Shown here: positions 8,094 to 15,927 of the stretch, piece by piece
Layout: each line of letters opens with the position of its first letter
Position numbering within the stretch: the first letter of the stretch is position 1
DNA from: Acuticoccus sp039189655
GTDB taxonomy: Bacteria > Pseudomonadota > Alphaproteobacteria > Rhizobiales > Amorphaceae
Reading direction: 5' to 3'
DNA: 22,656 nucleotides
NCBI GenBank assembly: GCA_039189655.1
Contig: JBCCYN010000072.1
Span: forward strand, 1 to 22,656
Program-made: the position numbers and the translations under genes
The notes under the pieces: model-generated
Told to the model about the DNA's origin: nothing
What the model saw: the letters and a program-made list of their open reading frames with translations, nothing else
Database searches by the model: none

Positions 8094-8563
8094 ATGAACT
8101 GAGAGCACTTTTGGCTAACCGGGGGTCGCTCCGGCCGCCTTGCGCCGTTGCTGCCGACTGACACGCGAGGCAAGCCGCAGGTCTATGAAAAGCGGGTAAT
8201 CAACGGGATTATTTACATCCTGAAGTGTTTGTACCGCTGGAAGGATGCGCTAGACGCGTAGGGGCCGAATGAGCCGCTGTGTAACCGCTTCGGCCGTTGC
8301 GCCGCAAAGGGCGTTTGGGCCAATGTGTTCCACGCGCTTGCCGCCGCGGGCGAGTCACCGGCCGCGCTTTTGATCGACTCCTCGGCTGTCAAGGCGCACC
8401 GCTGCGCTTCCGGTACCAAAGGGGGAGCAGTATCACGCGATCGAGCGCATGTTCGGCCGCCTCAGGAGTTCCACCGCATCTTTACCCACTACGACCGTCT
8501 CGCAGCGAACGTCCTGGCCGCGGGCTGCCTCGCCGCGACCGTCTGGTACTGGATAGGAGCCCC
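8094..8563 (+). pseudogene. Degenerate IS5-family transposase (internal deletion, stops, frameshift)
   Basis: Translating through from 8094 recovers the N-terminal half of an IS5/IS427-type transposase: EHFWLTGG, LLPTDTRGKPQVYEKRVING, YRWKDA, NRFGRCAAKGVWANVFHALA, and LLIDSSAVKAHRCASGTKGG with the first catalytic Asp. A TGA at codon 3 and a TAG near 8260 interrupt it. After GTKGG (about 8425) the whole central catalytic part is missing and the sequence jumps to the C-terminal segment YHAIERMFGRLR. A one-base loss follows, and FHRIFTHYDRLAANVLAAGCLAATVWYW continues in the next frame. It cannot make a working protein. No terminal inverted repeats or target duplications were found, so the element's ends are not defined. 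Confidence 0.85.
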
Positions 8564-8688
8564 GGCCTTAGGATCCGTCGTCAGACCCGCTCGGGCGGTC
8601 GCTGATCTCATGCTGATGCGCCTTCGGAGAGCAAGCTCGCACTTAGCTTTCGCGCTCAAGTGGGCCAAAGGCCGATAGCGCAGAAAAA

Positions 8689-8773
8689 TGGTGCGGGTGG
8701 AGGGACTCGAACCCCCAAACCTCTCGGCGCTTGGACCTAAACCAAGTGCGTCTACCAGTTCCGCCACACCCGC
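8689..8773 (-). tRNA. tRNA-Leu (anticodon UAG)
   Basis: On the minus strand the sequence folds as a class II tRNA. It has acceptor arms GCGGGTG/CACCCGC, D-arm GGCGGAACTGGTAGACGC, anticodon stem CTTGG/CCAAG around loop TTTAGGT (TAG at 8739-8737), a variable arm, the T-loop TTCGAGT, discriminator A and an encoded CCA (8691-8689). The 3' end faces the low-G+C left region, the usual side for element integration. Confidence 0.96.
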
Positions 8774-8819
8774 AATCGCTCAACACGTTACCACGGAATG
8801 GTCGGCCAGCGGCCTCCCG

Positions 8820-10292
8820 TCAAGACGCCTCGCTAAGGCGCTGATCAAGCGAGGCGCGAACGACCCTCAGGCCAGGGAGCAAATCATCAGCAATCATCCC
8901 AGCTCCCGCCTCGTTGGCCGCTTCGCCGTGCAGCCACACGCCAAAACACGCTGCCTCAAAAGCCGGCATCCCCTGCGCGAGTTGCGCGGTCACGATGCCG
9001 GCAAGGATGTCGCCACTTCCCGCAGTGGCGAGCCAGGGTGGCGCATTGGCGTTGATGGCAGCGCGCCCGTCTGGGGCCGCGACCACCGTGTCGGCGCCCT
9101 TCAGCACCACCACGGCGCCACTCTTGGCAGCCGCGCTACGTGCGTCCGCCAACTTGTCGTTCGTCCGTCCAAAGAGCCGTGCAAATTCTCCCTCGTGGGG
9201 CGTCAGCACGACGGATCGCTTCCGTTCATGGGCTAGGGAAGACCCATCGCCGGCGAAAGCGGTGAGCGCGCCGGCGTCCAAGACCACGTTGGCGTGAGAG
9301 GAAAGGGCCGCCTTCGCAAGGGCGCGGGTGCCGGCATCGGGCTCAAGCCCCGGCCCGAGGCACACTGCGTTGAGGCGTTCGTCGGCGAGCAGCTGCGAGA
9401 ACGCCTCAGGACCATCGATTTTCCGAAGCATTACCGTTGTGAGGTGCGATGCATTGACGAGGAGCGCATCCGGTGGCGAGGCAAGGCTCACCAATCCTGC
9501 ACCCGCCCTGAGGGCTGCGCTGGCGCAAAGTCGCGAAGCACCGGTTGCCGCCACTTTTCCGGAGACGATGACGACGTGTCCGCGGCTATATTTGTGACCG
9601 TCTAAGGCAAGGCGTGGACGCGCACTGCGCCAGAGCTGAGGATCGTTCGCGAACGTCTTACAGGACGGGGCTGCAAGCGCGGCAGATGTCATCCCGATGG
9701 AATCCACGCCGACCATTCCGCAGTGGGCGCGGCCCGGGAGCAGAAGATGTCCTGGTTTTCGGCGCTCGAACGTCGCGGTGAAGTCCGCCTCCACCGCCGG
9801 TCCCGCGATGTTCCCCGTGGCCCCATCAACGCCACTGGGAAGATCGATGGCGAGCACCTTCGCATTGGCCTGGTTCACGCGCTCTACCAGCGTCGCAAAG
9901 GCTCCCTCCAACGGCCGTGTCAGCCCGCCACCAAATAGGCCGTCAATGACGAAGTTCGCCCGATCGATCTCCCTGGCATCGGTCGCAATGACCTCGCCAC
10001 GGTATTCTCTACGCGCACCCGTTGCGGCTTCTCCGCCCTTTCCGCCGCTCATATCGACGAGCGCGACGGCAAAACCGCGTCGGCGCAAGACTTCGGCGGC
10101 AACGAACGCATCACCGCCGTTGTCGCCGGGCCCGGCCAGAACAACAATGTGAACCCCGTACCCCGCCCGCGCCGCCAACGCGTCGGCGATGGCGTATCCG
10201 GCTCGCTGCATGAGGGTGGCGATCGAAGTGCCTGCTGCCACCATAGCGCGATCGGCTATGGCCGCTTCCCGGGGCGTCAACAATTCAATCAT
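8820..10292 (-). CDS. nnr: Bifunctional NAD(P)H-hydrate epimerase / ADP-dependent NAD(P)H-hydrate dehydratase
   Basis: This cytoplasmic repair enzyme restores hydrated NADH and NADPH (490 aa, normal for the fused form). The N-terminal YjeF_N epimerase domain (about 1-215) shows AGPGDNGGDA (54-62) and AIDLPSGVDG (148-157). The C-terminal YjeF_C/CARKD dehydratase domain (about 225-485) shows HKYSRGHVVIVSG, LTPHEGEF (363-370), LKGADT and the nucleotide-binding TAGSGDILAGIV (423-434). It diverges from glnB, a neighbourhood common in Hyphomicrobiales. The ATG at 10292 gives the expected N-terminus. No clear terminator was found downstream; tRNA-Leu follows 47 bp later on the same strand. Confidence 0.95.
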   Translation of the reverse strand: MIELLTPREAAIADRAMVAAGTSIATLMQRAGYAIADALAARAGYGVHIVVLAGPGDNGGDAFVAAEVLRRRGFAVALVDMSGGKGGEAATGARREYRGEVIATDAREIDRANFVIDGLFGGGLTRPLEGAFATLVERVNQANAKVLAIDLPSGVDGATGNIAGPAVEADFTATFERRKPGHLLLPGRAHCGMVGVDSIGMTSAALAAPSCKTFANDPQLWRSARPRLALDGHKYSRGHVVIVSGKVAATGASRLCASAALRAGAGLVSLASPPDALLVNASHLTTVMLRKIDGPEAFSQLLADERLNAVCLGPGLEPDAGTRALAKAALSSHANVVLDAGALTAFAGDGSSLAHERKRSVVLTPHEGEFARLFGRTNDKLADARSAAAKSGAVVVLKGADTVVAAPDGRAAINANAPPWLATAGSGDILAGIVTAQLAQGMPAFEAACFGVWLHGEAANEAGAGMIADDLLPGLRVVRASLDQRLSEAS

Positions 10293-10403
10293 TGAGGCGG
10301 CCTACCCGGCCGCAGGACGATTTTCGCACAATAATTCGACATCTTGCGGATTCTCTAGGCAATCGCGCTGCTGTCCTTCCGGGCAACTGACCAACCGCTC
10401 ACC

Positions 10404-10418
10404 ATCGCATGCTGCGAT
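10404..10418. promoter_or_regulatory. Inverted repeat upstream of the glnB promoter
   Basis: A perfect palindrome ATCGCA-TGC-TGCGAT lies 3 bp upstream of the sigma-54-like element. It could bind a dimeric regulator. It does not match the NtrC consensus (GCAC...GTGC), so the binder is open, and it is closer to the promoter than enhancer sites usually are. Confidence 0.3.
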
Positions 10419-10421
10419 ATC

Positions 10422-10439
10422 TTGGCATACTTGCTGCAT
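10422..10439 (+). promoter_or_regulatory. Candidate sigma-54 (-24/-12) promoter of glnB-glnA
   Basis: TTGGCATACTTGCTGCAT carries GG and GC separated by exactly 10 bp, with the flanking bases close to the sigma-54 consensus (TTGGCA at -24, CTGCAT for TTGCAT at -12). The predicted start of transcription is near 10449, about 43 bp before the glnB ATG. glnBA is a classic NtrC/sigma-54 target in alphaproteobacteria, so pattern and context agree. I found no good NtrC enhancer site within the 199-bp intergenic region. Confidence 0.6.
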
Positions 10440-10491
10440 AGCGCGCCTGTGCCGCCGGTGAAAACACAGCGCGGCGAGCCAACGGGTTCCC

Positions 10492-10830
10492 ATGAAGAAG
10501 ATCGAAGCCATTATAAAGCCGTTCAAACTCGATGAGGTGAAAGAAGCGCTTCAGGAGGTCGGCCTGCAAGGTGTAACCGTCGTCGAAGCGCGCGGTTTCG
10601 GGCGGCAGAAGGGTCATACGGAGCTATACCGCGGCGCCGAGTATGTGGTCGACTTTCTGCCGAAGGTGAAAGTCGAGCTGGTGGTTCCTGACAACCTTCT
10701 TCCCTCTGCCATTGAGGCCATCCGAAGCGCAGCCCAGACGGGCCGCATCGGCGACGGCAAAATTTTCGTCCTCCCCGTGGAGGACGCCATCCGCATCCGC
10801 ACCGGCGAAGCCGGTGAGGAAGCCATCTAA
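10492..10830 (+). CDS. glnB: Nitrogen regulatory protein P-II
   Basis: This is a trimeric cytoplasmic signal protein that reports 2-oxoglutarate, ATP/ADP and, through uridylylation, glutamine status. It controls NtrB and the adenylyltransferase acting on glutamine synthetase (112 aa, standard length). It has the N-terminal MKKIEAIIKPFKLDEVKEAL, the T-loop with the uridylylation site Tyr51 (LYRGAEYVVDFLPKVK), and the second PII signature TGRIGDGKIFV (83-93). It lies 51 bp upstream of glnA on the same strand, the usual alphaproteobacterial glnBA operon. GlnK-type paralogues normally sit beside amtB, which is absent here, so the GlnB assignment is preferred. Confidence 0.97.
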   Translation: MKKIEAIIKPFKLDEVKEALQEVGLQGVTVVEARGFGRQKGHTELYRGAEYVVDFLPKVKVELVVPDNLLPSAIEAIRSAAQTGRIGDGKIFVLPVEDAIRIRTGEAGEEAI

Positions 10831-10881
10831 ACAAATCCCCATCAATCCAATCGTCAAAAGCGTGACTAGAGAGCGGAGCGC

Positions 10882-12291
10882 ATGAGCACAGCCCAAGAGA
10901 TCCTGCGGGACATCACCGACAAGAACGTCAAATTCCTCGACCTTCGCTTCACCGACCCGCGCGGAAAGATGCAGCACGTCACCATGGACTGCGGCGTGGT
11001 GGACGAGGATATGTTCGCAGACGGCGTCATGTTCGACGGCTCGTCTATCGCTGGCTGGAAGGCAATCAACGAAAGCGACATGACGTTGATGCCCGACCCG
11101 GAAACGGCGCATATCGACCCGTTCTTCGCCCAGACCACCATGGCGATCTTTTGCGACATTTTGGAGCCGTCCACGGGCGAAGCTTACAACCGCGACCCGC
11201 GCACCACCGCCAAGAAGGCCGAAGCCTTCGTGGCATCGGCGGGGATCGGCGACACGGTAACCATGGGCCCCGAAGCCGAATTCTTCGTCTTTGACGATGT
11301 GCGCTTTGCGTCCGATCCCTATGACACGGGTTTCCAGCTCGATTCCACCGAGCTGCCTTCCAACATGGGCACCGAGTACGAGACCGGGAACCTTGGTCAC
11401 CGGCCGCGCACCAAAGGCGGCTATTTCCCTGTCCCGCCCATCGATTCAGCCCAGGATATGCGCTCCGAAATGCTTTCGGTGATGACCGAAATGGGCGTTA
11501 CGGTGGAAAAGCATCACCACGAGGTGGGCGCCGCCCAGCACGAGTTGGGCCTGAAATTCGACACCCTCACGCGCATCGCCGACAAGATGCAGGTCTACAA
11601 GTACGTGGTGCACCAGGTGGCCCACGCCTACGGCAAGTCCGCCACCTTCATGCCAAAGCCCGTTTTTGGCGACAACGGCACGGGCATGCACGTTCACCAG
11701 TCCATCTGGAAGGAAGGCTCGCCGCTTTTTGCCGGCAACCTTTATGCGGACCTGTCCGAGATGTGCCTCTTCTACATCGGCGGGATTTTGAAGCACGCGA
11801 AAGCCATCAACGCGTTCACCAACCCCATCACCAATTCCTACAAGCGCCTGGTGCCGGGCTATGAAGCGCCGGTGCTCCTCGCCTACTCGGCGCGCAACAG
11901 GTCCGCGTCGTGCCGCATTCCCTACGCCACCTCGCCGAAAGGAAAGCGCATCGAGATCCGCTTCCCTGATCCGGCGGCCAACCCCTACCTTGCCTACACC
12001 GCGATGCTGATGGCGGGCCTTGACGGGATCCGCAACCGCATCCACCCGGGCGATCCCATGGACAAGGACCTCTACGATCTGCCGCCGGAAGAGCTGAAGG
12101 GAATTCCGACGGTGTGCGGCTCGCTGCGGGAAGCCCTCGACAGCCTCAGCGCGGATCGGGAGTTTTTGAAAGCCGGCGGTGTGATGGATGACGATCAGAT
12201 CGACGCGTACATGGAACTGAAGTGGGAAGAGAACGAGCGTTATGAGCAGACGCCTCACCCCGTGGAATTCGACATGTACTATTCGGTCTAA
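10882..12291 (+). CDS. glnA: Glutamine synthetase type I (GlnA)
   Basis: It catalyses ATP-dependent condensation of ammonia and glutamate to glutamine in the cytoplasm as a dodecamer (469 aa, standard GSI-beta length). Landmarks in order are VMFDGSSIAGW (49-59), MGPEAEFFVFD (128-138), the NGTGMHVHQS metal/ammonia-site segment (265-274), the ATP-binding KRLVPGYEAPV (321-331), NRSASCRIP (339-347) and the adenylylation site Tyr398 in DLYDLPPEE. The presence of that tyrosine means activity can be shut down by the GlnE/PII cascade, consistent with glnB just upstream. The ATG at 10882 follows GAGCGGAG. A strong intrinsic terminator lies 50 bp after the stop. Confidence 0.98.
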   Translation: MSTAQEILRDITDKNVKFLDLRFTDPRGKMQHVTMDCGVVDEDMFADGVMFDGSSIAGWKAINESDMTLMPDPETAHIDPFFAQTTMAIFCDILEPSTGEAYNRDPRTTAKKAEAFVASAGIGDTVTMGPEAEFFVFDDVRFASDPYDTGFQLDSTELPSNMGTEYETGNLGHRPRTKGGYFPVPPIDSAQDMRSEMLSVMTEMGVTVEKHHHEVGAAQHELGLKFDTLTRIADKMQVYKYVVHQVAHAYGKSATFMPKPVFGDNGTGMHVHQSIWKEGSPLFAGNLYADLSEMCLFYIGGILKHAKAINAFTNPITNSYKRLVPGYEAPVLLAYSARNRSASCRIPYATSPKGKRIEIRFPDPAANPYLAYTAMLMAGLDGIRNRIHPGDPMDKDLYDLPPEELKGIPTVCGSLREALDSLSADREFLKAGGVMDDDQIDAYMELKWEENERYEQTPHPVEFDMYYSV

Positions 12292-12340
12292 GACTTCCGG
12301 CCGACGAATGATTTAAGGCAGCTCGCCGGCGAATGAATTG

Positions 12341-12375
12341 AAGCGCGGGGTTTGGGCCCCGCGCTTTTCTTTTTG
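12341..12375 (+). terminator. Rho-independent terminator of glnBA
   Basis: The perfect 10-bp arms AAGCGCGGGG (12341-12350) and CCCCGCGCTT (12357-12366) enclose TTTGGG and are followed by a T-rich run ending at 12375. It ends glnBA transcription just before cobC and shows that cobC must have its own promoter or rely on read-through. Confidence 0.9.
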
Positions 12376-12450
12376 GCCGATGCTCCGGCGGAGTTTCATC
12401 CCACCTCCCCCTTCCGCTATGACGGCTCGCGCAATGCGGGGAGGGCAGGC

Positions 12451-13428
12451 TTGGCGCGCATTCATCATGGCGGTGACCTCGGCGAGGCGGCGCAGCTTGC
12501 CGGGAGCGAACCGTGGCTCGATCTTTCCACCGGGATCAGCCCCTACGCATTCGATGCGGTTCCCGATGCCCGCGCCCTAAAAACTCTGCCCCAAGAGGCG
12601 GAGCTTGCGGCCACTCTTCAAGCAGCGCGCGTCGCCTACGGTGTCCCGGACGAAGCCGCCATCGTTGCAGCGCCCGGAACCCAGGCGATCATCCAGTGGC
12701 TGCCTGTTCTGTCACCGGCCCAAACCGTTGCCATCCTCGCCCCCACCTACGGCGAGCACGAAGCGGCGTGGCGCCGCGCCAGGGCTGATGTCCGCCTCAT
12801 TTCTCGCCTCGATGATGCCAACGCGGCGCAGTGCGTCGTCGTCGTCAATCCAAACAATCCAGACGGCCGCATCACCGACCCTGATCAGCTGAAAGCGTTT
12901 GCAGCGACGCGAGGCTCGGATCAGGTCGTTGTTGTAGATGAAGCCTTTTGCGACCTCATGCCGGAACTGAGCGTTTCTGGGGCTGCAGGTACGGTGGTGC
13001 TGCGCAGCTTCGGGAAGTTTTTCGGTCTCGCCGGCCTGCGTCTGGGGTTTGCGATCGGCGATCCCGGGCTGATGGAAAGGCTTCAGACAGCACTTGGCCC
13101 CTGGGCCGTGAGCGGGCCTGCGCTCTACGTCGCCAGACGAGCGTTGGGCGACGAGAGTTTTTCAGCGACCCTGCGAGATCGCCTCAAGGCCGAGCGAAAG
13201 ACGTTCGACACCGTGCTCATGGAAGTCGGCTTCAACATAGTCGGCGGAACGGATCTGTTTCGCCTCGCCGAAAGCGCCTTGGCGCAGACGTGGCACGAGC
13301 GTTTGGCGCGGGCCGGCATTTGGACTCGTCGGTTCGAAGACCGCCCGACCTGGTTGCGCTTTGGCTTGCCTGGCGCCCATGCGCAACGTTGCTTTGCGGC
13401 CATGCGCGCCATTGCCGCCAGCCCATGA
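12451..13428 (+). CDS. cobC: Threonine-phosphate decarboxylase (PLP aminotransferase fold), cobalamin biosynthesis
   Basis: It makes (R)-1-aminopropan-2-ol phosphate, the linker of the nucleotide loop (Pseudomonas denitrificans CobC, Salmonella CobD). It shows IHHGGDLGEAA at the N-terminus, WLDLSTGISPY (22-32), the aminotransferase NPNNPDG (133-139), VVDEAF with PLP-contact Asp163, and SFGKFFGLAGLRLG with Schiff-base Lys189. I place the start at TTG 12451: GGGGAGGG lies 6-13 bp before it and the protein then begins where relatives begin. The open frame extends further up, but only into the glnA terminator hairpin. From TTG 12451 it has 325 aa. Its stop overlaps the cobD start (ATGATG), implying coupled translation. 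Confidence 0.92.
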   Translation: MARIHHGGDLGEAAQLAGSEPWLDLSTGISPYAFDAVPDARALKTLPQEAELAATLQAARVAYGVPDEAAIVAAPGTQAIIQWLPVLSPAQTVAILAPTYGEHEAAWRRARADVRLISRLDDANAAQCVVVVNPNNPDGRITDPDQLKAFAATRGSDQVVVVDEAFCDLMPELSVSGAAGTVVLRSFGKFFGLAGLRLGFAIGDPGLMERLQTALGPWAVSGPALYVARRALGDESFSATLRDRLKAERKTFDTVLMEVGFNIVGGTDLFRLAESALAQTWHERLARAGIWTRRFEDRPTWLRFGLPGAHAQRCFAAMRAIAASP

Positions 13429-14345
13429 TGGCGGCTGTCCCCCTTGCGCTCGCCATGGATGCGATTGTTGGCGATCCGCCGGACCTGTGGCGACGGGTGG
13501 GTCACCCGGTGACCTGGATGGGCGCAGCCATCGATTCGAGCGATCGCCACCTCAACAAAGGCAGCAGCCCGCGGCTGCGCGGCGCTCTTGCCCTTGGCGT
13601 GCTCATTGCGCTGGTTGGCACCATTGCCGGAATTCTGAGTAACGTGCTTTCCGGTTTTGCGACCGGGTTCATCCTGGAAGCGCTCCTTGCCAGCGTGTTC
13701 CTGGCCCACAGGAGCCTTCACCAGCACGTGGCCGCAGTGGCGAGGGCATCGTCGTTAAACGCGGCTCGAAAGGCTGTGGCGATGATTGTCGGGCGAGACG
13801 TCAGCCGCCTGGACGATGAGGGTGTTGTGCGCGCCAGCGTGGAAACGCTGAGCGAAAGCCTTTCGGACGGTGTGGTGGCGCCCGCATTCTGGTTCGCCCT
13901 CTTTGGACTTCCCGGCATCGCCATTTACAAGCTCGTCAACACGGCCGATTCCATGGTGGGCCACCGGACCCCCAGACACGCTGAGTTCGGCTGGGCATCG
14001 GCACGCCTTGATGACGTGTTGAACATCATGCCGGCACGGCTCACGGCGCTCGCCACCATCGCGATCTCGCCGTCCGCCCGGCGCCGCTGGAGCGAGATCG
14101 TGACGGACGCCCAAGCCCATGTCTCGCCCAATGCCGGATGGCCGGAGGCGGCATTTGCCCACGCGCTCGACATCGAACTTGGGGGGCCGCGCAACTACGG
14201 CGACCGTTCGGTGAACGGGGCGTTTCTCAACCGGGGCGGATCGGCCGCCACCGTCGTAGACCTTCGCCGCGCACTGCGTCTTTCAACGTTCGTCGGCCTA
14301 CTCCAATTTGCGGTCTACGCCGTCCTCGCCATCGCGCTTTTCTGA
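13425..14345 (+). CDS. cobD: Adenosylcobinamide-phosphate synthase (CobD/CbiB)
   Basis: This integral membrane protein joins adenosylcobyric acid to aminopropanol (phosphate), giving adenosylcobinamide (phosphate) (306 aa). The family signatures are ALAMDAIVGDPP (8-19), HPVTWMG (27-33), VETLSESLSDGVVAPAFWF, NTADSMVGHR and DDVLNIMPARLTAL, with hydrophobic segments near 55-85 and at the very C-terminus. The ATG at 13425 overlaps the cobC stop by 4 bp; a second ATG follows at 13428. The much longer upstream frame is only a shadow of cobC. The last 31 bp overlap the 3' end of the opposing cobQ gene. The two enzymes encoded by cobC and cobD act in sequence, linker synthesis then attachment. Confidence 0.95.
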   Translation: MMAAVPLALAMDAIVGDPPDLWRRVGHPVTWMGAAIDSSDRHLNKGSSPRLRGALALGVLIALVGTIAGILSNVLSGFATGFILEALLASVFLAHRSLHQHVAAVARASSLNAARKAVAMIVGRDVSRLDDEGVVRASVETLSESLSDGVVAPAFWFALFGLPGIAIYKLVNTADSMVGHRTPRHAEFGWASARLDDVLNIMPARLTALATIAISPSARRRWSEIVTDAQAHVSPNAGWPEAAFAHALDIELGGPRNYGDRSVNGAFLNRGGSAATVVDLRRALRLSTFVGLLQFAVYAVLAIALF

Positions 14346-15853
14346 GCGATTTGAAGGATCGCGTCGGTGTTGAGGCAACGCTCAAGGTGACCAGCGAGGG
14401 CGTCGAGGGTGTCGTCCACCTGTCGCTCGTAGGCGAGGGCTGACGCCGCACCGAGGGCGGCCAGGAACCGGGCTCGAAAACCGTCCGCCCCAAAGATGCC
14501 ATGGACGTAGGTGCCGAGCACCCGGCCGTCGGCGGACATGGCACCGTCGGGCTCGCCATCCAACAGGACCACTGGGCGCTCCCGGTCTGGCCCCTCGGTG
14601 CGGCCCATGTGGATGCCGTAGCCCGACACCGCCGCGCGTTCGTGGGCCGGAAGAAGCGAGACGCCAAAAACTTCGCGGGTCACCTTCGGCGCCGAAAGGG
14701 TCGTCGACACGGCGAGGAGGCCGAGCCCCGCCGCCTCCCCCGCCGGTCCTTCGATTCCCTGCGGATCAAGCACCTTTTCGCCCAGCATCTGGTAGCCACC
14801 GCAAAGGCCGAGCACGTACCCGCCGCGCCTCACGTGGGCTTTGATGTCGATGTCCCAACCGGCCGCTCGCAGCGCTGCAAGGTCCGCGATGGTAGACTTG
14901 CTTCCCGGCAGAACCACGAGGTCGGTATCGGTGGGCAAGGGGTCGGCGATGGACGCGATAGTAAGCGATACCCCCGGCTCCAGGCGCAGCGGATCGCAAT
15001 CGTCAAAGTTCGCTATGTGGGGAAGACGCGGAACGACGATTTTGACCTTTTTGCCGGCTCCGCTGCCCTCGCTCCCCATGAGGCCCAGGGTGTCTTCGGC
15101 TGGGAGCCGATGGGCCATGGAAAACCACGGCACCACACCCAGCGAAGGCCAATCGGTGTGCGCCTCGATGGATCGCACGCCATCATCGAAAAGACTGATG
15201 TCGCCCCGGAATTTGTTGACGATGAACCCCGCCACCTGCGCCCGGTCGGCGCGCTCCAGCACCGCTGCGGTCCCCGCAAGGTTGGCGATCACCCCGCCGC
15301 GCGCAATGTCGGCCACCAGCACCACCGGCACGTCGGCCGCGAGTGCAAAGCCCATGTTGGCGATATCGCCTGCGCGCAGGTTGATTTCGGCAGGGCTGCC
15401 CGCCCCTTCCACGATGACGAGATCGCTGCCCTGGCAAACGCGAGAAAAACTCTCCAACACCGGCGCCATCAGCTTGGGCTTCAGCGCGCCATAGTCTCGG
15501 GCGGCCGTGGCGGCAAAAACCTTGCCCTGGACCACCACCTGCGCGCCGGTCTCGGACTGTGGCTTTAAGAGCACAGGGTTGAGGTGAATGCTGGCGCGCA
15601 CCCCGGCGGCACGCGCCTGCAGCATCTGCGCCCGTCCGATCTCGCCACCATCGGGCGTCGCGGCGGCATTGTTGGACATGTTTTGCGGCTTGAACGGACT
15701 AACCCTCAGTCCACGCTGCGCAAAAAGCCGACAAAGCCCTGCCACCAGCAGTGACTTGCCCACATCCGATCCGGTGCCCTGGAACATGATTGCGGGGGTT
15801 TTGGCGGGGACATCACCCCCCGGCTCTGGACTTGTGGCGGCGCTTGTCTTCAT
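14315..15853 (-). CDS. cobQ: Cobyric acid synthase (CobQ), glutamine-dependent amidotransferase
   Basis: It amidates the b, d, e and g side chains of adenosylcobyrinic acid a,c-diamide to give adenosylcobyric acid, using glutamine and ATP (512 aa, normal length). The N-terminal dethiobiotin-synthetase-like ATP domain has a P-loop FQGTGSDVGKSLLVAGL (24-40) and FKPQNMSNNA. The C-terminal triad-type glutaminase domain has the nucleophile Cys351 in GLCGGYQMLG and His451 in GTYVHGIF. Its product is the substrate of CobD, encoded by the convergent neighbour, with which it shares 31 bp at the 3' end. It is separated from the cobPWNO operon by an opposing lipoprotein gene, so it must be transcribed on its own from the 74-bp gap upstream. 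Confidence 0.97.
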   Translation of the reverse strand: MKTSAATSPEPGGDVPAKTPAIMFQGTGSDVGKSLLVAGLCRLFAQRGLRVSPFKPQNMSNNAAATPDGGEIGRAQMLQARAAGVRASIHLNPVLLKPQSETGAQVVVQGKVFAATAARDYGALKPKLMAPVLESFSRVCQGSDLVIVEGAGSPAEINLRAGDIANMGFALAADVPVVLVADIARGGVIANLAGTAAVLERADRAQVAGFIVNKFRGDISLFDDGVRSIEAHTDWPSLGVVPWFSMAHRLPAEDTLGLMGSEGSGAGKKVKIVVPRLPHIANFDDCDPLRLEPGVSLTIASIADPLPTDTDLVVLPGSKSTIADLAALRAAGWDIDIKAHVRRGGYVLGLCGGYQMLGEKVLDPQGIEGPAGEAAGLGLLAVSTTLSAPKVTREVFGVSLLPAHERAAVSGYGIHMGRTEGPDRERPVVLLDGEPDGAMSADGRVLGTYVHGIFGADGFRARFLAALGAASALAYERQVDDTLDALAGHLERCLNTDAILQIAQKSAMARTA

Positions 15854-15927
15854 CCAGCGTTAATGTCACGCAGCGGAACGGAATGCGCGTCCGATGCCAC
15901 TGCGGCGGGCAAGAGTTCGGAGGACCT

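Noticed and set aside
10624..12258. Minus-strand open frames across glnB and glnA (up to 270 codons)
   Set aside because: They are antisense to two textbook genes with all catalytic motifs; no independent start signal or domain is seen.
12948..13424. N-terminal extension of cobD to 465 aa
   Set aside because: This part re-reads cobC in another frame. The CobD/CbiB family begins at the MDAIVGDPP segment, matching the ATG at 13425.
14501..15568. Long plus-strand open frame (355 codons) inside cobQ
   Set aside because: It is antisense to a well-supported gene in high-G+C DNA. Its translation is Arg/His-rich with no recognisable domain.
15896..15927. B12-box-like GCCACTG followed by GGAGGACCT upstream of the lipoprotein gene
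   Set aside because: The spacing between the pieces is far too short, the other conserved cobalamin riboswitch blocks are absent, and GGAGG is explained as the lipoprotein ribosome site.
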